A DNA stretch of 64,000 nt, from the NCBI GenBank assembly GCA_965276785.1, contig OZ255629.1, positions 1,426,001 through 1,490,000 on the forward strand, written 5' to 3'. Positions 8,747-18,426 of the stretch are shown in pieces. Each line of letters opens with the position of its first letter. Position 1 is the first letter of the stretch. The DNA is from LMUY01 sp965276785. GTDB taxonomy: Bacteria; Pseudomonadota; Alphaproteobacteria; Acetobacterales; Acetobacteraceae. Under the pieces are notes generated by a model. The model was not told where the DNA came from. It was given only the letters and a program-made list of their open reading frames with translations, and ran no database searches. A program made the translations under genes and the position numbers.

Positions 8747-9949
8747 ATGATAGGCAACGCTCTTTCGCCGGTCACCCTCGGCTCCGGACCCCGGGCGGTG
8801 ACCCTCGCCACGCCCGTGATAGTGGCCCCGATGTCCGGCGTCACCGACCTGCCGTTCCGCCGCCTGGCCAAGCGGCTGGGCGCCGGCCTGGTCGTGTCTG
8901 AGATGATCGCCTCCTGGGCAATGCTGCGTGAAAACCAGGCGACTCTGCGGATGGCCAGCGTGGATGGCGACGCGCCCAACGCGATCCAACTGGCGGGTTG
9001 CGACCCGGCGGCGATGGCGGAAGCCGCCCGCATCGCCGAGGGCCGTGGCGCAGACCTCATCGACATTAACTTCGGCTGCCCGGTGAAGAAGGTCGCCATG
9101 GGCCAAAGCGCCGGGTCTGCCTTGATGCGCGACGAAGCCGCCGCCGCGCGCATCCTGGAGGCCACCGTTCGCGCGGTGCCCGTCCCGGTCACGCTTAAGA
9201 TGCGCATGGGCTGGGACCATAGCAGCCTCAACGCTCCCCGCCTGGCCCACATCGCCGAGGCGAGCGGCATCGCTATGGTGACGGTGCATGGCCGCACCCG
9301 GCAGCAATTCTACACCGGCGTGGCGGATTGGGATTTCATCGCCCAGGTCAAGGCCGCCGTCGCCATCCCGGTGATTGCCAACGGCGACATCGCCACCGTG
9401 CAGGGCGCCCGGGATGCGCTGCGGCGCTCGGGCGCGGACGGCGTGATGATCGGGCGGGGCTGCTACGGCCGCCCCTGGCTGCCGGCCCAGGTCGCGGCGG
9501 CCCTCAGCTGCGGCAGCCCCCTGCCGGACCCGAGCTTGCGCACCCAAAAGGCTATCATGCTCGAGCATTACGCTGCGATCCTCAGCCATTTCGGCAGCCA
9601 GCCGGGCCTGCGCCTGGCCCGCAAGCACGTGGCCTGGTATTCTCGCGGCTTGTCCGGTTCGGCCGAGTTCCGCGCCGCCATCATGCGCTGCGATGAGGTG
9701 CCCGGCGTGATGCGCCTGATCGACAGCTTCTACGACCCGCTGATCGCGGCGGTGGAAACCGACATCGTCATGCCCGAACTTGATCCGGGTATCCACGCCG
9801 TCCGGCTGGCGACGTCGGACGCGCTTTCGCACTCTCCAGAGTTCCATGAGATGGGCCGGTGGCGTTCGGACCCCGTGGATGGCCGGATCAAGTCTGGCCA
9901 TGACAGTGTAAATGCGACCGCTTTGCTCAACCGGGCTTCAGCGGCATGA
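8747..9949 (+). CDS. dusB: tRNA-dihydrouridine synthase B (NifR3 family) with a repeat-encoded tail
   Basis: Flavin-dependent tRNA-dihydrouridine synthase, 400 aa. The TIM-barrel begins VIVAPMSGVTDLPFRR near residue 25; the family signature DINFGCPVKKV lies near 105 with the catalytic cysteine, and HGRTRQQFYTG near 183 is also diagnostic. Residues 1 to about 339 cover the length of ordinary DusB; the last ~60 residues are encoded mostly by the 139-bp repeat at 9766-9904 and read PELDPGIHAV...PVDGRIKSGHD. The stop codon overlaps the ntrB start (ATGA), the arrangement expected in alphaproteobacterial nifR3-ntrB operons. It is the first gene of the nitrogen-regulation operon. Confidence 0.95.
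   Translation: MIGNALSPVTLGSGPRAVTLATPVIVAPMSGVTDLPFRRLAKRLGAGLVVSEMIASWAMLRENQATLRMASVDGDAPNAIQLAGCDPAAMAEAARIAEGRGADLIDINFGCPVKKVAMGQSAGSALMRDEAAAARILEATVRAVPVPVTLKMRMGWDHSSLNAPRLAHIAEASGIAMVTVHGRTRQQFYTGVADWDFIAQVKAAVAIPVIANGDIATVQGARDALRRSGADGVMIGRGCYGRPWLPAQVAAALSCGSPLPDPSLRTQKAIMLEHYAAILSHFGSQPGLRLARKHVAWYSRGLSGSAEFRAAIMRCDEVPGVMRLIDSFYDPLIAAVETDIVMPELDPGIHAVRLATSDALSHSPEFHEMGRWRSDPVDGRIKSGHDSVNATALLNRASAA
9766..9904 (+). repeat. 139-bp repeat, copy 3, lying within the dusB reading frame
   Basis: Starts cgtcatgcccgaacttgatccgg and ends ggccggatcaagtctggccatgac; the two ends are imperfect inverted repeats. The interior is shared with the minus-strand copy at 6835-6966. It is open in the dusB frame and supplies its last ~46 sense codons before the final short stretch. 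Confidence 0.8.
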
Positions 9950-11085
9950 GCCTCGCTCCGGCCGGCGCCCTGCGGCTGGCGGAAAAGTTCCGCCCGCGTC
10001 CCCGCACCATCGATGCCCAAGCCATGCTTGGCGCGCTCCCCGTGCCCGTGATGCTGCTCGACGCGGCCGACCGATTCCGTTTCGTCAACCATGCCGCGGA
10101 GCAGTTCCTCGGCATCTCGCTGCAGCAACTCACAAACCTGCGGCTGGCCGACCTGCTGCCGGGCGACAGCCCGCTGTTCGCGATGATGGCCCATATGCGC
10201 CAGACCGGCGCCACCATCGCCGACCACGAACTGGCGTTGGAAGGGCCGCGGCTGCACAAGCAGGCGGTCGCCATCCAGGTCACGCCCGGGCCCGAGGAGC
10301 CAGGCAGCGCGCTGATCTCCATGCAGGACGCGTCGGCCGCCCGCGCGCTGGACCGCCAGACCGTGTTCCGCTCCGCCGCCCGCTCGGTCAGCGGCATGGC
10401 GGCGATGCTGGCCCACGAGGTGAAAAACCCGCTTTCCGGCATCCGCGGCGCCGCCCAACTGCTGGAAGGCAGCGTCGGCGACGGCGACCGCGAACTGGCG
10501 GTGCTGATCCGCGACGAGGCCGACCGCATCCGCAACCTGGTGGAACGCATGGAGGTGTTCGACGAGCGCCCGATCGAGCGTCGGGCGGTGAACATCCATC
10601 GCGTTCTGGAGCACGTCCGCCGCCTGGCGCAGACCGGTTTTGCCGCGCATCTGCGTTTCAGCGAGGCCTATGATCCATCGCTGCCGCCGGTCTCCGCCAA
10701 TCGCGACCAGTTGGTGCAGGTGCTGCTGAACCTGGTGAAGAATGCGGCCGAGGCCATCTCCGTGGCCACCGGCGATGGCGAAATCACCCTCGCCACTGCC
10801 TACCGCCACGGCGTGCGCCTGCTGGTGCCGGGATCCTGCCAAAGGGTGCATCTGCCGCTGGTGGTCACCGTGCGCGACAATGGGCCCGGCATCGGCGAGG
10901 ACATCCGCCCGCATCTGTTCAAACCCTTCGTCACCAGCAAACCGGCCGGCACCGGCCTAGGCCTTGCACTGGTTGCCAAGATCGTCGCCGATCATGGCGG
11001 CCTGATCGAAGTCGACAGCCGGCCCGGCCGCACCGAGTTCATGCTGCATCTGCCGGTGATCAGCGAGGAGCAGGAGGAGGGCTAA
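9946..11085 (+). CDS. ntrB: Nitrogen regulation sensor histidine kinase NtrB
   Basis: A 379-residue soluble sensor kinase that phosphorylates or dephosphorylates NtrC in response to nitrogen status signalled by PII. A PAS domain covers about residues 25-135, the dimerisation/phospho-acceptor domain carries HEVKNPLSGIRGAAQL with His157, and the ATPase domain shows the N box (LLNLVKNAAEA), the G1 box (DNGPGIGED) and the G2 region (GTGLGLALV). No membrane segment is present, as expected. It overlaps dusB by four bases (ATGA). After its stop there are 277 nt, containing a repeat copy, before ntrC; that spacing is unusual because the two genes normally sit close together. Confidence 0.95.
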   Translation: MSLAPAGALRLAEKFRPRPRTIDAQAMLGALPVPVMLLDAADRFRFVNHAAEQFLGISLQQLTNLRLADLLPGDSPLFAMMAHMRQTGATIADHELALEGPRLHKQAVAIQVTPGPEEPGSALISMQDASAARALDRQTVFRSAARSVSGMAAMLAHEVKNPLSGIRGAAQLLEGSVGDGDRELAVLIRDEADRIRNLVERMEVFDERPIERRAVNIHRVLEHVRRLAQTGFAAHLRFSEAYDPSLPPVSANRDQLVQVLLNLVKNAAEAISVATGDGEITLATAYRHGVRLLVPGSCQRVHLPLVVTVRDNGPGIGEDIRPHLFKPFVTSKPAGTGLGLALVAKIVADHGGLIEVDSRPGRTEFMLHLPVISEEQEEG

Positions 11086-11128
11086 ACCCCATTCTCCCGT
11101 TTGAGGGCAGGATGAGTTGCATATCCAC

Positions 11129-11267
11129 CGTCATGGCCGGACTTGATCCGGCCATCCACGCCGAACCAGCGGATGACGTCGATCAAAGCATGCGCAAACA
11201 CCCTCCAACCAAAGGCCTACGTCAGGTGCCGCACCCCGTGGATGCCAAGGTCGAGCCTTGGCATGAC
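11129..11267 (+). repeat. 139-bp repeat, copy 4, between ntrB and ntrC
   Basis: Runs from cgtcatggccggacttgatccgg to gagccttggcatgacg, exactly the same length (139 bp) as copy 3, with matching ends but a different interior. The ends are inverted repeats, so the transcript could fold across the ntrB-ntrC gap. The other bases of the 11086-11362 gap carry only the ntrC leader. Confidence 0.75.
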
Positions 11268-11362
11268 GATGTTCAGGAAGCGCAAAGCCAAGCGCGATAT
11301 CTCCGCCCGCCGGCCGAGGAGAGAATGCACGCCGCGTTTGCGCCCGACCTTCTGGAGCTTGC

Positions 11363-12811
<1,449 letters not shown>

Positions 12812-12814
12812 GCG

Positions 12815-15109
12815 ATGGATGGCGTCTCCTCCAGCCTGAACCCGCGCGCCGCCGCACCGCCCGGCAAAGCTCGCCTTGGCCTCGCGATGGACATTCTGCT
12901 TGGCAAGGGCGTCACCCTCCTGCTCGCCGCCGTGGCGCTCACCCTCGCCATCGCCACCTTTGTGCTGCTCTCCGGCGGCGCCCCCATCACCTTGCGGCCG
13001 AACCTCACCTTCGTCGCCATCCTGTCGAGCACCGCCGTGCTGCTGTTGCTGGTGGCCGTGCTGGCCGGCCGGCTCACCCGCGTTTGGGTGGAGCGCCGGC
13101 GCGGCTCCGCCGGGTCGCGCATGCACGTGCGCCTGGTGCTGCTGTTCGGCGTCGTTGCCGTCACGCCCGCCATCGTCACGGCCGTGTTCGCCGCCGCCTT
13201 CTTCAATCTCGGCATTCAGTCCTGGTTCAACGACCGCATCCGCGCGGCACTCGACGCCAGCCTCACCTCCGCCCGCAGCTCGCTCGAGGAGCACCGCAAC
13301 AACATCCGCGCCGACGCCCTCGGGGTCGCCATCGCGCTCAACCGTGCCGGGGCGTTCCTGACCAGCCAACCCGACCTGATGCAGCAGGTGCTCGATCAGG
13401 AAACCGTTTTCCACGACCTCATCCAGGCTGTCATCTACGACCCTTACACCCACGAAATCGTGCTTTCGTCCGGGGTCCTGAGCGGCAACTTCGTCGAGCT
13501 GCCAACAGATCCCGAAATTGAGCCCGCCCGCCGCGGCGACGTGGCCGTGATCGGCGGCGGCAACGACAACCACGTCCGCGCCGTGGTGAAGCTGGGCTCC
13601 ACCCCCGAGCTGATGCTGATGATCGACCGCCCGGTCGATACCCAGATTATCGCCGCGGTGAACCGCACCGAGCAGTTGGTCGGCGAATACCACCAGCTCG
13701 ATGCCAACCGCTCCAAGCTGCAAGTGACTTTCGTGGTGATCTTCGCCTTGGTGGCGCTGCTGGTGCTGTTCGCCGCCATCCTCACCGGGCTCGTGCTGGC
13801 CAACCAGATCGCCCGCCCGATCGGCCGGTTGATCCAGGCCGCCGAGCGGGTGCGCGCCGGCGACCTCGGCGTGCGCGTGCCGGAGGTCGCCAGCGAGGAC
13901 GAGGTGGCCGGCCTGTCCCGTGCGTTCAACCGCATGACCGGCCAGCTCGCCGCGCAACGCACCGAGCTGATGGACGCCTACGGCCAGATCGACGAACGCC
14001 GCCGCTTTACCGAAACCGTGCTCGCGGGCGTTTCCGCCGGGGTGATCGGGCTCGACCGCCAGGGCCGGGTGGACCTGCCGAACCGTGCCGCCTCCGAACT
14101 CATGGGCCATGACCTGCTCGCCGCAGTCGGGTTGCCGCTCGAACAGGTGGTGCCAGAATTCGCCCCTCTGCTGCTGGACGCTCAGGCCGCCATGGACACC
14201 GCCCCCGACCGCGCCCGCACCGCCGAGGTGCAGATCGGCCCCCCCTCCAACCGGCGCACCCTGCTGGTCCGCATCGTGAGCGAGATGAAGGGCGACGGCA
14301 TCAACGGCTTCGTCGTGACCTTCGACGACGTAACGGAGTTGGTCGCCGCCCAACGCAAGGCCGCTTGGTCCGATGTCGCGCGCCGCATCGCCCATGAGAT
14401 CAAGAACCCGCTCACCCCAATCCAATTGGCCGCCGAGCGGCTCAAGCGCCGTTTCACCAAGGAGATCACCTCGGACCCCACCACCTTCGCACAATGCGCC
14501 GACACCATCGTCCGTCACGTGGGCGATATCGGCCGCATGGTGGACGAGTTCAGCGCTTTCGCCCGCATGCCGCAGCCGGTGATCAAGCCCGAAGACGTCG
14601 GCCGCATCGCTCGCGAGGCACTGGTGCTGCAACGCCAAGCCCATCCCGAGATCGTCTGGACCACCCGCTTGCCCGAGCGCGGCCCGATCGCCCTGTGCGA
14701 CCGCCGCCTCGTCAGCCAAGCGCTGACCAACCTGCTGATGAACGCCGCCGACGCCGCCGCCATGCGGCCCCGGGCCGAAGGCGAGCCCGCCGGCGCCATT
14801 GACCTCGCGGTCGAGTCGGACGACGAAGCCGTGACTGTGACCGTGGCCGACGATGGCATCGGCCTGCCGCTTGAGGATCGCGATCGATTGACGGAGCCTT
14901 ACGTAACTCATAAGCCGAAAGGCACCGGCCTTGGCCTCGCCATCGTCAAGAAGATTATGGAAGATCATGCCGGCCGGCTTGCGTTGGACGACCGGGGCGA
15001 AGCGCCTGGCGCAGTGGCCCGGCTTATCTTACCGGCAGCGGCCCATCGCCCGGTCCAAGCCCCCGAACCGGCCGGTGCACCGGCCGATGCAACCGGAGGC
15101 TCATCATGA
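12815..15109 (+). CDS. ntrY: Membrane sensor histidine kinase NtrY
   Basis: A 764-residue membrane sensor kinase, partner of NtrX in nitrogen and redox control. The N-terminal third has membrane segments around residues 30-55, 60-90 and 105-130, a periplasmic sensor part, and a further membrane segment around 300-325, followed by a HAMP linker (ANQIARPIGRLIQAAERV), a PAS domain and a HisKA/ATPase core. The phospho-acceptor motif is AHEIKNPLTPIQLAAERL near residue 528; the G2 box KGTGLGLAIVKKI lies near the C-terminus. It follows ntrC by 3 nt and precedes ntrX by 65 nt. Confidence 0.95.
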   Translation: MDGVSSSLNPRAAAPPGKARLGLAMDILLGKGVTLLLAAVALTLAIATFVLLSGGAPITLRPNLTFVAILSSTAVLLLLVAVLAGRLTRVWVERRRGSAGSRMHVRLVLLFGVVAVTPAIVTAVFAAAFFNLGIQSWFNDRIRAALDASLTSARSSLEEHRNNIRADALGVAIALNRAGAFLTSQPDLMQQVLDQETVFHDLIQAVIYDPYTHEIVLSSGVLSGNFVELPTDPEIEPARRGDVAVIGGGNDNHVRAVVKLGSTPELMLMIDRPVDTQIIAAVNRTEQLVGEYHQLDANRSKLQVTFVVIFALVALLVLFAAILTGLVLANQIARPIGRLIQAAERVRAGDLGVRVPEVASEDEVAGLSRAFNRMTGQLAAQRTELMDAYGQIDERRRFTETVLAGVSAGVIGLDRQGRVDLPNRAASELMGHDLLAAVGLPLEQVVPEFAPLLLDAQAAMDTAPDRARTAEVQIGPPSNRRTLLVRIVSEMKGDGINGFVVTFDDVTELVAAQRKAAWSDVARRIAHEIKNPLTPIQLAAERLKRRFTKEITSDPTTFAQCADTIVRHVGDIGRMVDEFSAFARMPQPVIKPEDVGRIAREALVLQRQAHPEIVWTTRLPERGPIALCDRRLVSQALTNLLMNAADAAAMRPRAEGEPAGAIDLAVESDDEAVTVTVADDGIGLPLEDRDRLTEPYVTHKPKGTGLGLAIVKKIMEDHAGRLALDDRGEAPGAVARLILPAAAHRPVQAPEPAGAPADATGGSS

Positions 15110-15174
15110 AATTCTGTCCGTCCTCACGCGAGATTTTTGCCGCTCGGCCGCGGCTCGCGGCATAAAGACCCAGT

Positions 15175-16566
15175 ATGGCGCAAGAAATATTAATCGTTGA
15201 TGACGAGCCGGACATCCGACTGCTGATAGACGGCATCCTCCGCGACGAAGGCTACGACACACGGCAGGCCGCCGACTCCGAGACCGCATTGGCCGCCTTC
15301 CGCGCCCGGCGCCCCGGCCTGGTGATCCTGGACGTGTGGCTGCAGAATTCCCGCCTCGACGGCTTGGGCATCTTGCAGGCGCTGCACACCGAGGAGCCGC
15401 ACATCCCCGTGGTGATGATCTCCGGCCACGGCACCATCGAGATGGCGGTCACCGCCATCCAGCAGGGCGCCTACGACTTCCTGGAGAAACCGTTCCAGTC
15501 CGACCGGCTCCTGCTGCAGGCTCGGCGCGCCTTGGAAGCCGCACGGCTGGCGCGCGAGAACGCCGAGTTGCGCCTGCGCATGGGCGCCGAGGCCACCCTC
15601 ACCGGCGACAGCAGCGCCATTGCCGGCTTGCGCGCCGGGGTGGACCGCGTCTCCCCCACCGGCTCGCGCGTGCTGATCCATGGCCCGGCGGGGTCCGGCA
15701 AGGAAGTCGCTGCCCGCATGGTGCATGCCCGCTCGCGCCGCAGCGACGGGCCTTTCATCGTGCTGAACTGCGCCACCTTGGCGCCGGGCCGCTTCGAGGA
15801 GGAGCTGTTCGGCGTCGAGGCCGGCCCCGACCCGACCGCCATCCCCCGCCGCGCCGGCGTGCTGGAGCGCGCCCATGGCGGCACCTTGCTGCTCGACGAA
15901 GTCTCCGACATGCCGATCGAGACCCAGGGCAAGATCGTCCGCGCCCTGCAGGACCAGACCTTCGAGCGCGTCGGCGGCTCCAGCCGGGTCAAGGTAGACG
16001 TGCGCGTGCTGGCGATCACCAACCGCGACCTGCAGGCCGAGATCGCCGCCGGCCGCTTCCGCGAGGACCTCTACTACCGCCTCGCCGTGGTCCCGTTGCG
16101 CATGCCGAGCCTGCGCGAGCGCCGCGAGGACATCCCCGAACTCGCGCGCCATTTCATGACCCGCGCCGCCGAGACCAGCGGCATGTCCCCGCGCGAGCTG
16201 TCCGCCGATGCACTGGCCGCCTTGCAGGCTTACGACTGGCCCGGCAACGTGCGCCAGTTGCGCAACCTGATGGATTGGCTGCTCATCATGGCCCCCGGCG
16301 GACCCGGCGACGCCATCCGCGCCGACATGCTTCCCCCCGAGATCGGCCAGGGCGCTCCTGCGCTGCTGAACTTCGACCCCACCGCCGACATCATGGCGCT
16401 GCCGCTGCGGGAGGCACGCGATCTGTTCGAGACCCAATACCTCCAAGCGCAGCTGGTGCGCTTCGGCGGCAACATCAGCCGCACCGCGGGTTTTGTCGGC
16501 ATGGAACGCAGCGCCTTGCACCGCAAGCTCAAGCAGCTCGGCGTCAATTCCGACGACAAATCCTAA
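15175..16566 (+). CDS. ntrX: Response regulator NtrX (lacks the GAFTGA loop)
   Basis: A 463-residue NtrC-family regulator with a receiver domain (phospho-acceptor Asp53 in VILDVW), an AAA+ domain (Walker A GPAGSGKE, Walker B LLLDEVSD) and a C-terminal Fis-type helix-turn-helix (GMERSALHRKLKQLG). Where NtrC has ELFGHERGAFTGA this protein reads ELFGVEAGPDPTAIPRRAG, so the sigma-54 contact loop is missing. Loss of GAFTGA has been reported for some alphaproteobacterial NtrX proteins, which would act independently of sigma-54. In many alphaproteobacteria hfq follows ntrX; here no hfq is present in the 197 nt before the IS element. Confidence 0.94.
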   Translation: MAQEILIVDDEPDIRLLIDGILRDEGYDTRQAADSETALAAFRARRPGLVILDVWLQNSRLDGLGILQALHTEEPHIPVVMISGHGTIEMAVTAIQQGAYDFLEKPFQSDRLLLQARRALEAARLARENAELRLRMGAEATLTGDSSAIAGLRAGVDRVSPTGSRVLIHGPAGSGKEVAARMVHARSRRSDGPFIVLNCATLAPGRFEEELFGVEAGPDPTAIPRRAGVLERAHGGTLLLDEVSDMPIETQGKIVRALQDQTFERVGGSSRVKVDVRVLAITNRDLQAEIAAGRFREDLYYRLAVVPLRMPSLRERREDIPELARHFMTRAAETSGMSPRELSADALAALQAYDWPGNVRQLRNLMDWLLIMAPGGPGDAIRADMLPPEIGQGAPALLNFDPTADIMALPLREARDLFETQYLQAQLVRFGGNISRTAGFVGMERSALHRKLKQLGVNSDDKS

Positions 16567-16763
16567 GCGTCTTTCCCCCGCTGTCCAGCGCGAGCCCTTG
16601 CTCGGCATGTCGGGCCCGATTGAGTGGCGAAGTCGACCCATCTCGTCGCCCGTCGAGAGTGACTACTCTATGCGCAGCATGCATCCGCGTGCCTCGGTTC
16701 GGCGCAACCTATTTGGCGAAACCGAATGGCAGGCAGCGACGCACGCTCGTCAGCCGCGCTGTT

Positions 16764-17825
16764 TAGACTCAAATCGCTTTGACTGGAATCGCAGTTTTCT
16801 CCTTCCGAAACGGGAGCGACGTGTGATTCGAAGGCTTCCGGCTGATACCGGAGGCGAGGATGGCGTGGCGGCGTGGACAGGCCTACGGGCAGGACTTGCG
16901 GGATCGGGTGCTGGCATGCCGCGATCTGACCTTGGTGCAGGCGGCAACGCGCTTTGGCGTGAGCCCGTCTTATGTTTCGAAAGTGCGGGCCCGGCTTCGC
17001 GAGCTCGGCGATCCGGCCCCTGGCCCGCAGCATGGCCATGTTCCGTTGCGATTGGCCGGCGTCACCAAGGACTTGGCAGCACAAATCCATCGGTTTCCAG
17101 ATGCCACGTTGGACGAGCTGCGGTTGTGGCTGTCGCAAACCCACAAAGTCAGTGTGAGCTACTCCGTAATGTGGAAAGTCGTCGCCCGGCTGGGCCTGAC
17201 ATATAAAAAAAGCACCTGCAGGCCGAGGAACAGCGGCGCGAGGACACCGCCGAAGCGCGCCGACAATGGGCGGCGCGCCAGCTCACTCTCAATCCAGCGC
17301 GCCTTGTCTTCCTCGATGAAACCTGGGCCACGACCAACATGACCCGCACACGCGGCCGGGCACCACGGGGCGAGCGCCTGGTCGGCATCGTCCCGCACGG
17401 CCATTGGCACACAACCACCTTCCTGGCCGGCCTGCGCACAACCGGCTTGATTGCTCCGTTGGTGCTGGACAGCGCGATCAACGGAGCGGCGTTCCTCGCC
17501 TACATCCAGCAGTTCCTGGTCAAGGAACTCAAGCCAGGCGACGTCGTGGTGCTCGATAACCTCAGCTCGCACAAGGTGAGCGGCGTGCGCGAGGCCATCG
17601 AGGCTGCCGGTGCGAGCCTGATCTATCTGCCGCCCTACAGTCCAGACCTCAACCCGATCGAGCTGACGTTCTCCAAGTTCAAACGCCTGCTTCGCGATGC
17701 GGCCGAACGCACCATCGAGGACCTCTGGACCGCAATCGGCCGCCTGCTCAAGCGCTTCACCCCGCAGGAGTGCGCCAACTACATCCGACACTGCGGGTTT
17801 GCACAGTCAGAACGATAAGGGTCTA
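16764..17825 (+). mobile_element. Complete IS630-family insertion sequence with 22-bp terminal inverted repeats
   Basis: The left end tagactcaaatcgctttgactg (16764-16785) pairs with the reverse complement of the right end at 17804-17825, agreeing at about 17 of 22 positions. Both ends sit on the TA dinucleotide that IS630/Tc1-type elements duplicate. Between them is one transposase encoded in two frames. Length is about 1.06 kb, normal for the family. The right-hand TA forms part of the stop codon of the lipoprotein gene at 17823-18269. With intact ends and an intact DDE domain the element could be active. Confidence 0.9.
16860..17818 (+). CDS. IS630-family transposase, made by a -1 frameshift on an A7 tract
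   Basis: The first frame (16860-17342) encodes an N-terminal helix-turn-helix region (QAATRFGVSPSYVSKVRAR). After seven adenines at 17205-17211 the similarity continues in the -1 frame: KKHLQAEEQRRED, then VFLDETWATTN, joining the open frame that starts with ATG at 17339. The DDE catalytic triad is visible as LDET, VLDNLSSHK and PPYSPDLNPIE. A GGAGG ribosome-binding site precedes the ATG at 16860. The join probably depends on ribosomal or transcriptional slippage at the A7 tract, a known way of expressing IS630 transposases; a true mutation cannot be excluded but is less likely given both halves are otherwise intact. Confidence 0.9.
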
Positions 17826-18269
17826 GCGATGAAACCCGCCGCCGCCGTGGAAGCCGCCCGCGGAACCGCCATGGAAACCACCGCCGCCGCCGTGGAAGCC
17901 GCCCGCATACCCGCCGTGGAAACCACCACGATAGCCGCCATGGAAGCCGCCCCCATACCCAAAGTGGCTATAACCGTAATGGCCATAGCCGTAGCCAAAG
18001 CGGCCGAAGCCATAACGGGGCCCGTAGAAGCCGCCAAAGCTACGGCCGTAGCGGGGACCAAATCGCGGCCCAAAGAAACCGAAATAGCCGACGCCAAATC
18101 CAGCGAACGGATAGGGGTCGTAAAAGAACGGGTCACCGTCATAATACGAGTATCCCGGATACCCGTAGGCGTACTCGTCGGAAGGCGTGTAAGTGCATGC
18201 CGCCAAGCCCGTCAACAGAGCGAACGGGAGCAGAAGCCGGCTCAGCCGCGACTTCAACCCTATAGCCAT
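17823..18269 (-). CDS. Gly/Tyr/Phe/His-rich lipoprotein with C-terminal GGFHGG repeats
   Basis: A 148-residue protein with a signal peptide ending in LLTGLAAC, a canonical lipobox that would lipidate Cys25. The mature part is low complexity: first Tyr/Gly/Pro/Phe-rich (YGYPGYSYYDG, FGPRFGPRYG), then at least five GGFHGG units up to the end. The histidines suggest metal binding and the aromatics self-association, both only inference. The last codon is followed by TAG, of which TA is the IS630 target and G the first IS base; joining the IS flanks gives CGC TAA, so the original protein had the same end. No function is known to me. Confidence 0.75.
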   Translation of the reverse strand: MAIGLKSRLSRLLLPFALLTGLAACTYTPSDEYAYGYPGYSYYDGDPFFYDPYPFAGFGVGYFGFFGPRFGPRYGRSFGGFYGPRYGFGRFGYGYGHYGYSHFGYGGGFHGGYRGGFHGGYAGGFHGGGGGFHGGSAGGFHGGGGFHR

Positions 18270-18426
18270 TTCAACGAAATCTCCTCCCCGACCGCGCTGC
18301 CGATATCAAGATAGTGCCGGAACCCTATCGTGACATCGGGCGTCACAAAGCGTTGCTCAAGCCGGAACGCAAAGGAACTGGCGAATTCGTACCACGTGGC
18401 GCGCAGCTCCGCCGCCCGATCCATGG

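Noticed and set aside
15190..16641. A 483-codon frame antisense to ntrX
   Set aside because: Shadow of ntrX in a high-GC context with no recognisable motif.
16567..16763. hfq or a small RNA gene after ntrX
   Set aside because: No Hfq-like reading frame is found in either strand and no clear terminator-bounded RNA can be seen.
17830..17960. A short tandem repeat that might be a CRISPR array
   Set aside because: The periodicity comes from GGFHGG codons of the lipoprotein gene; units are unequal and there are no unique spacers.
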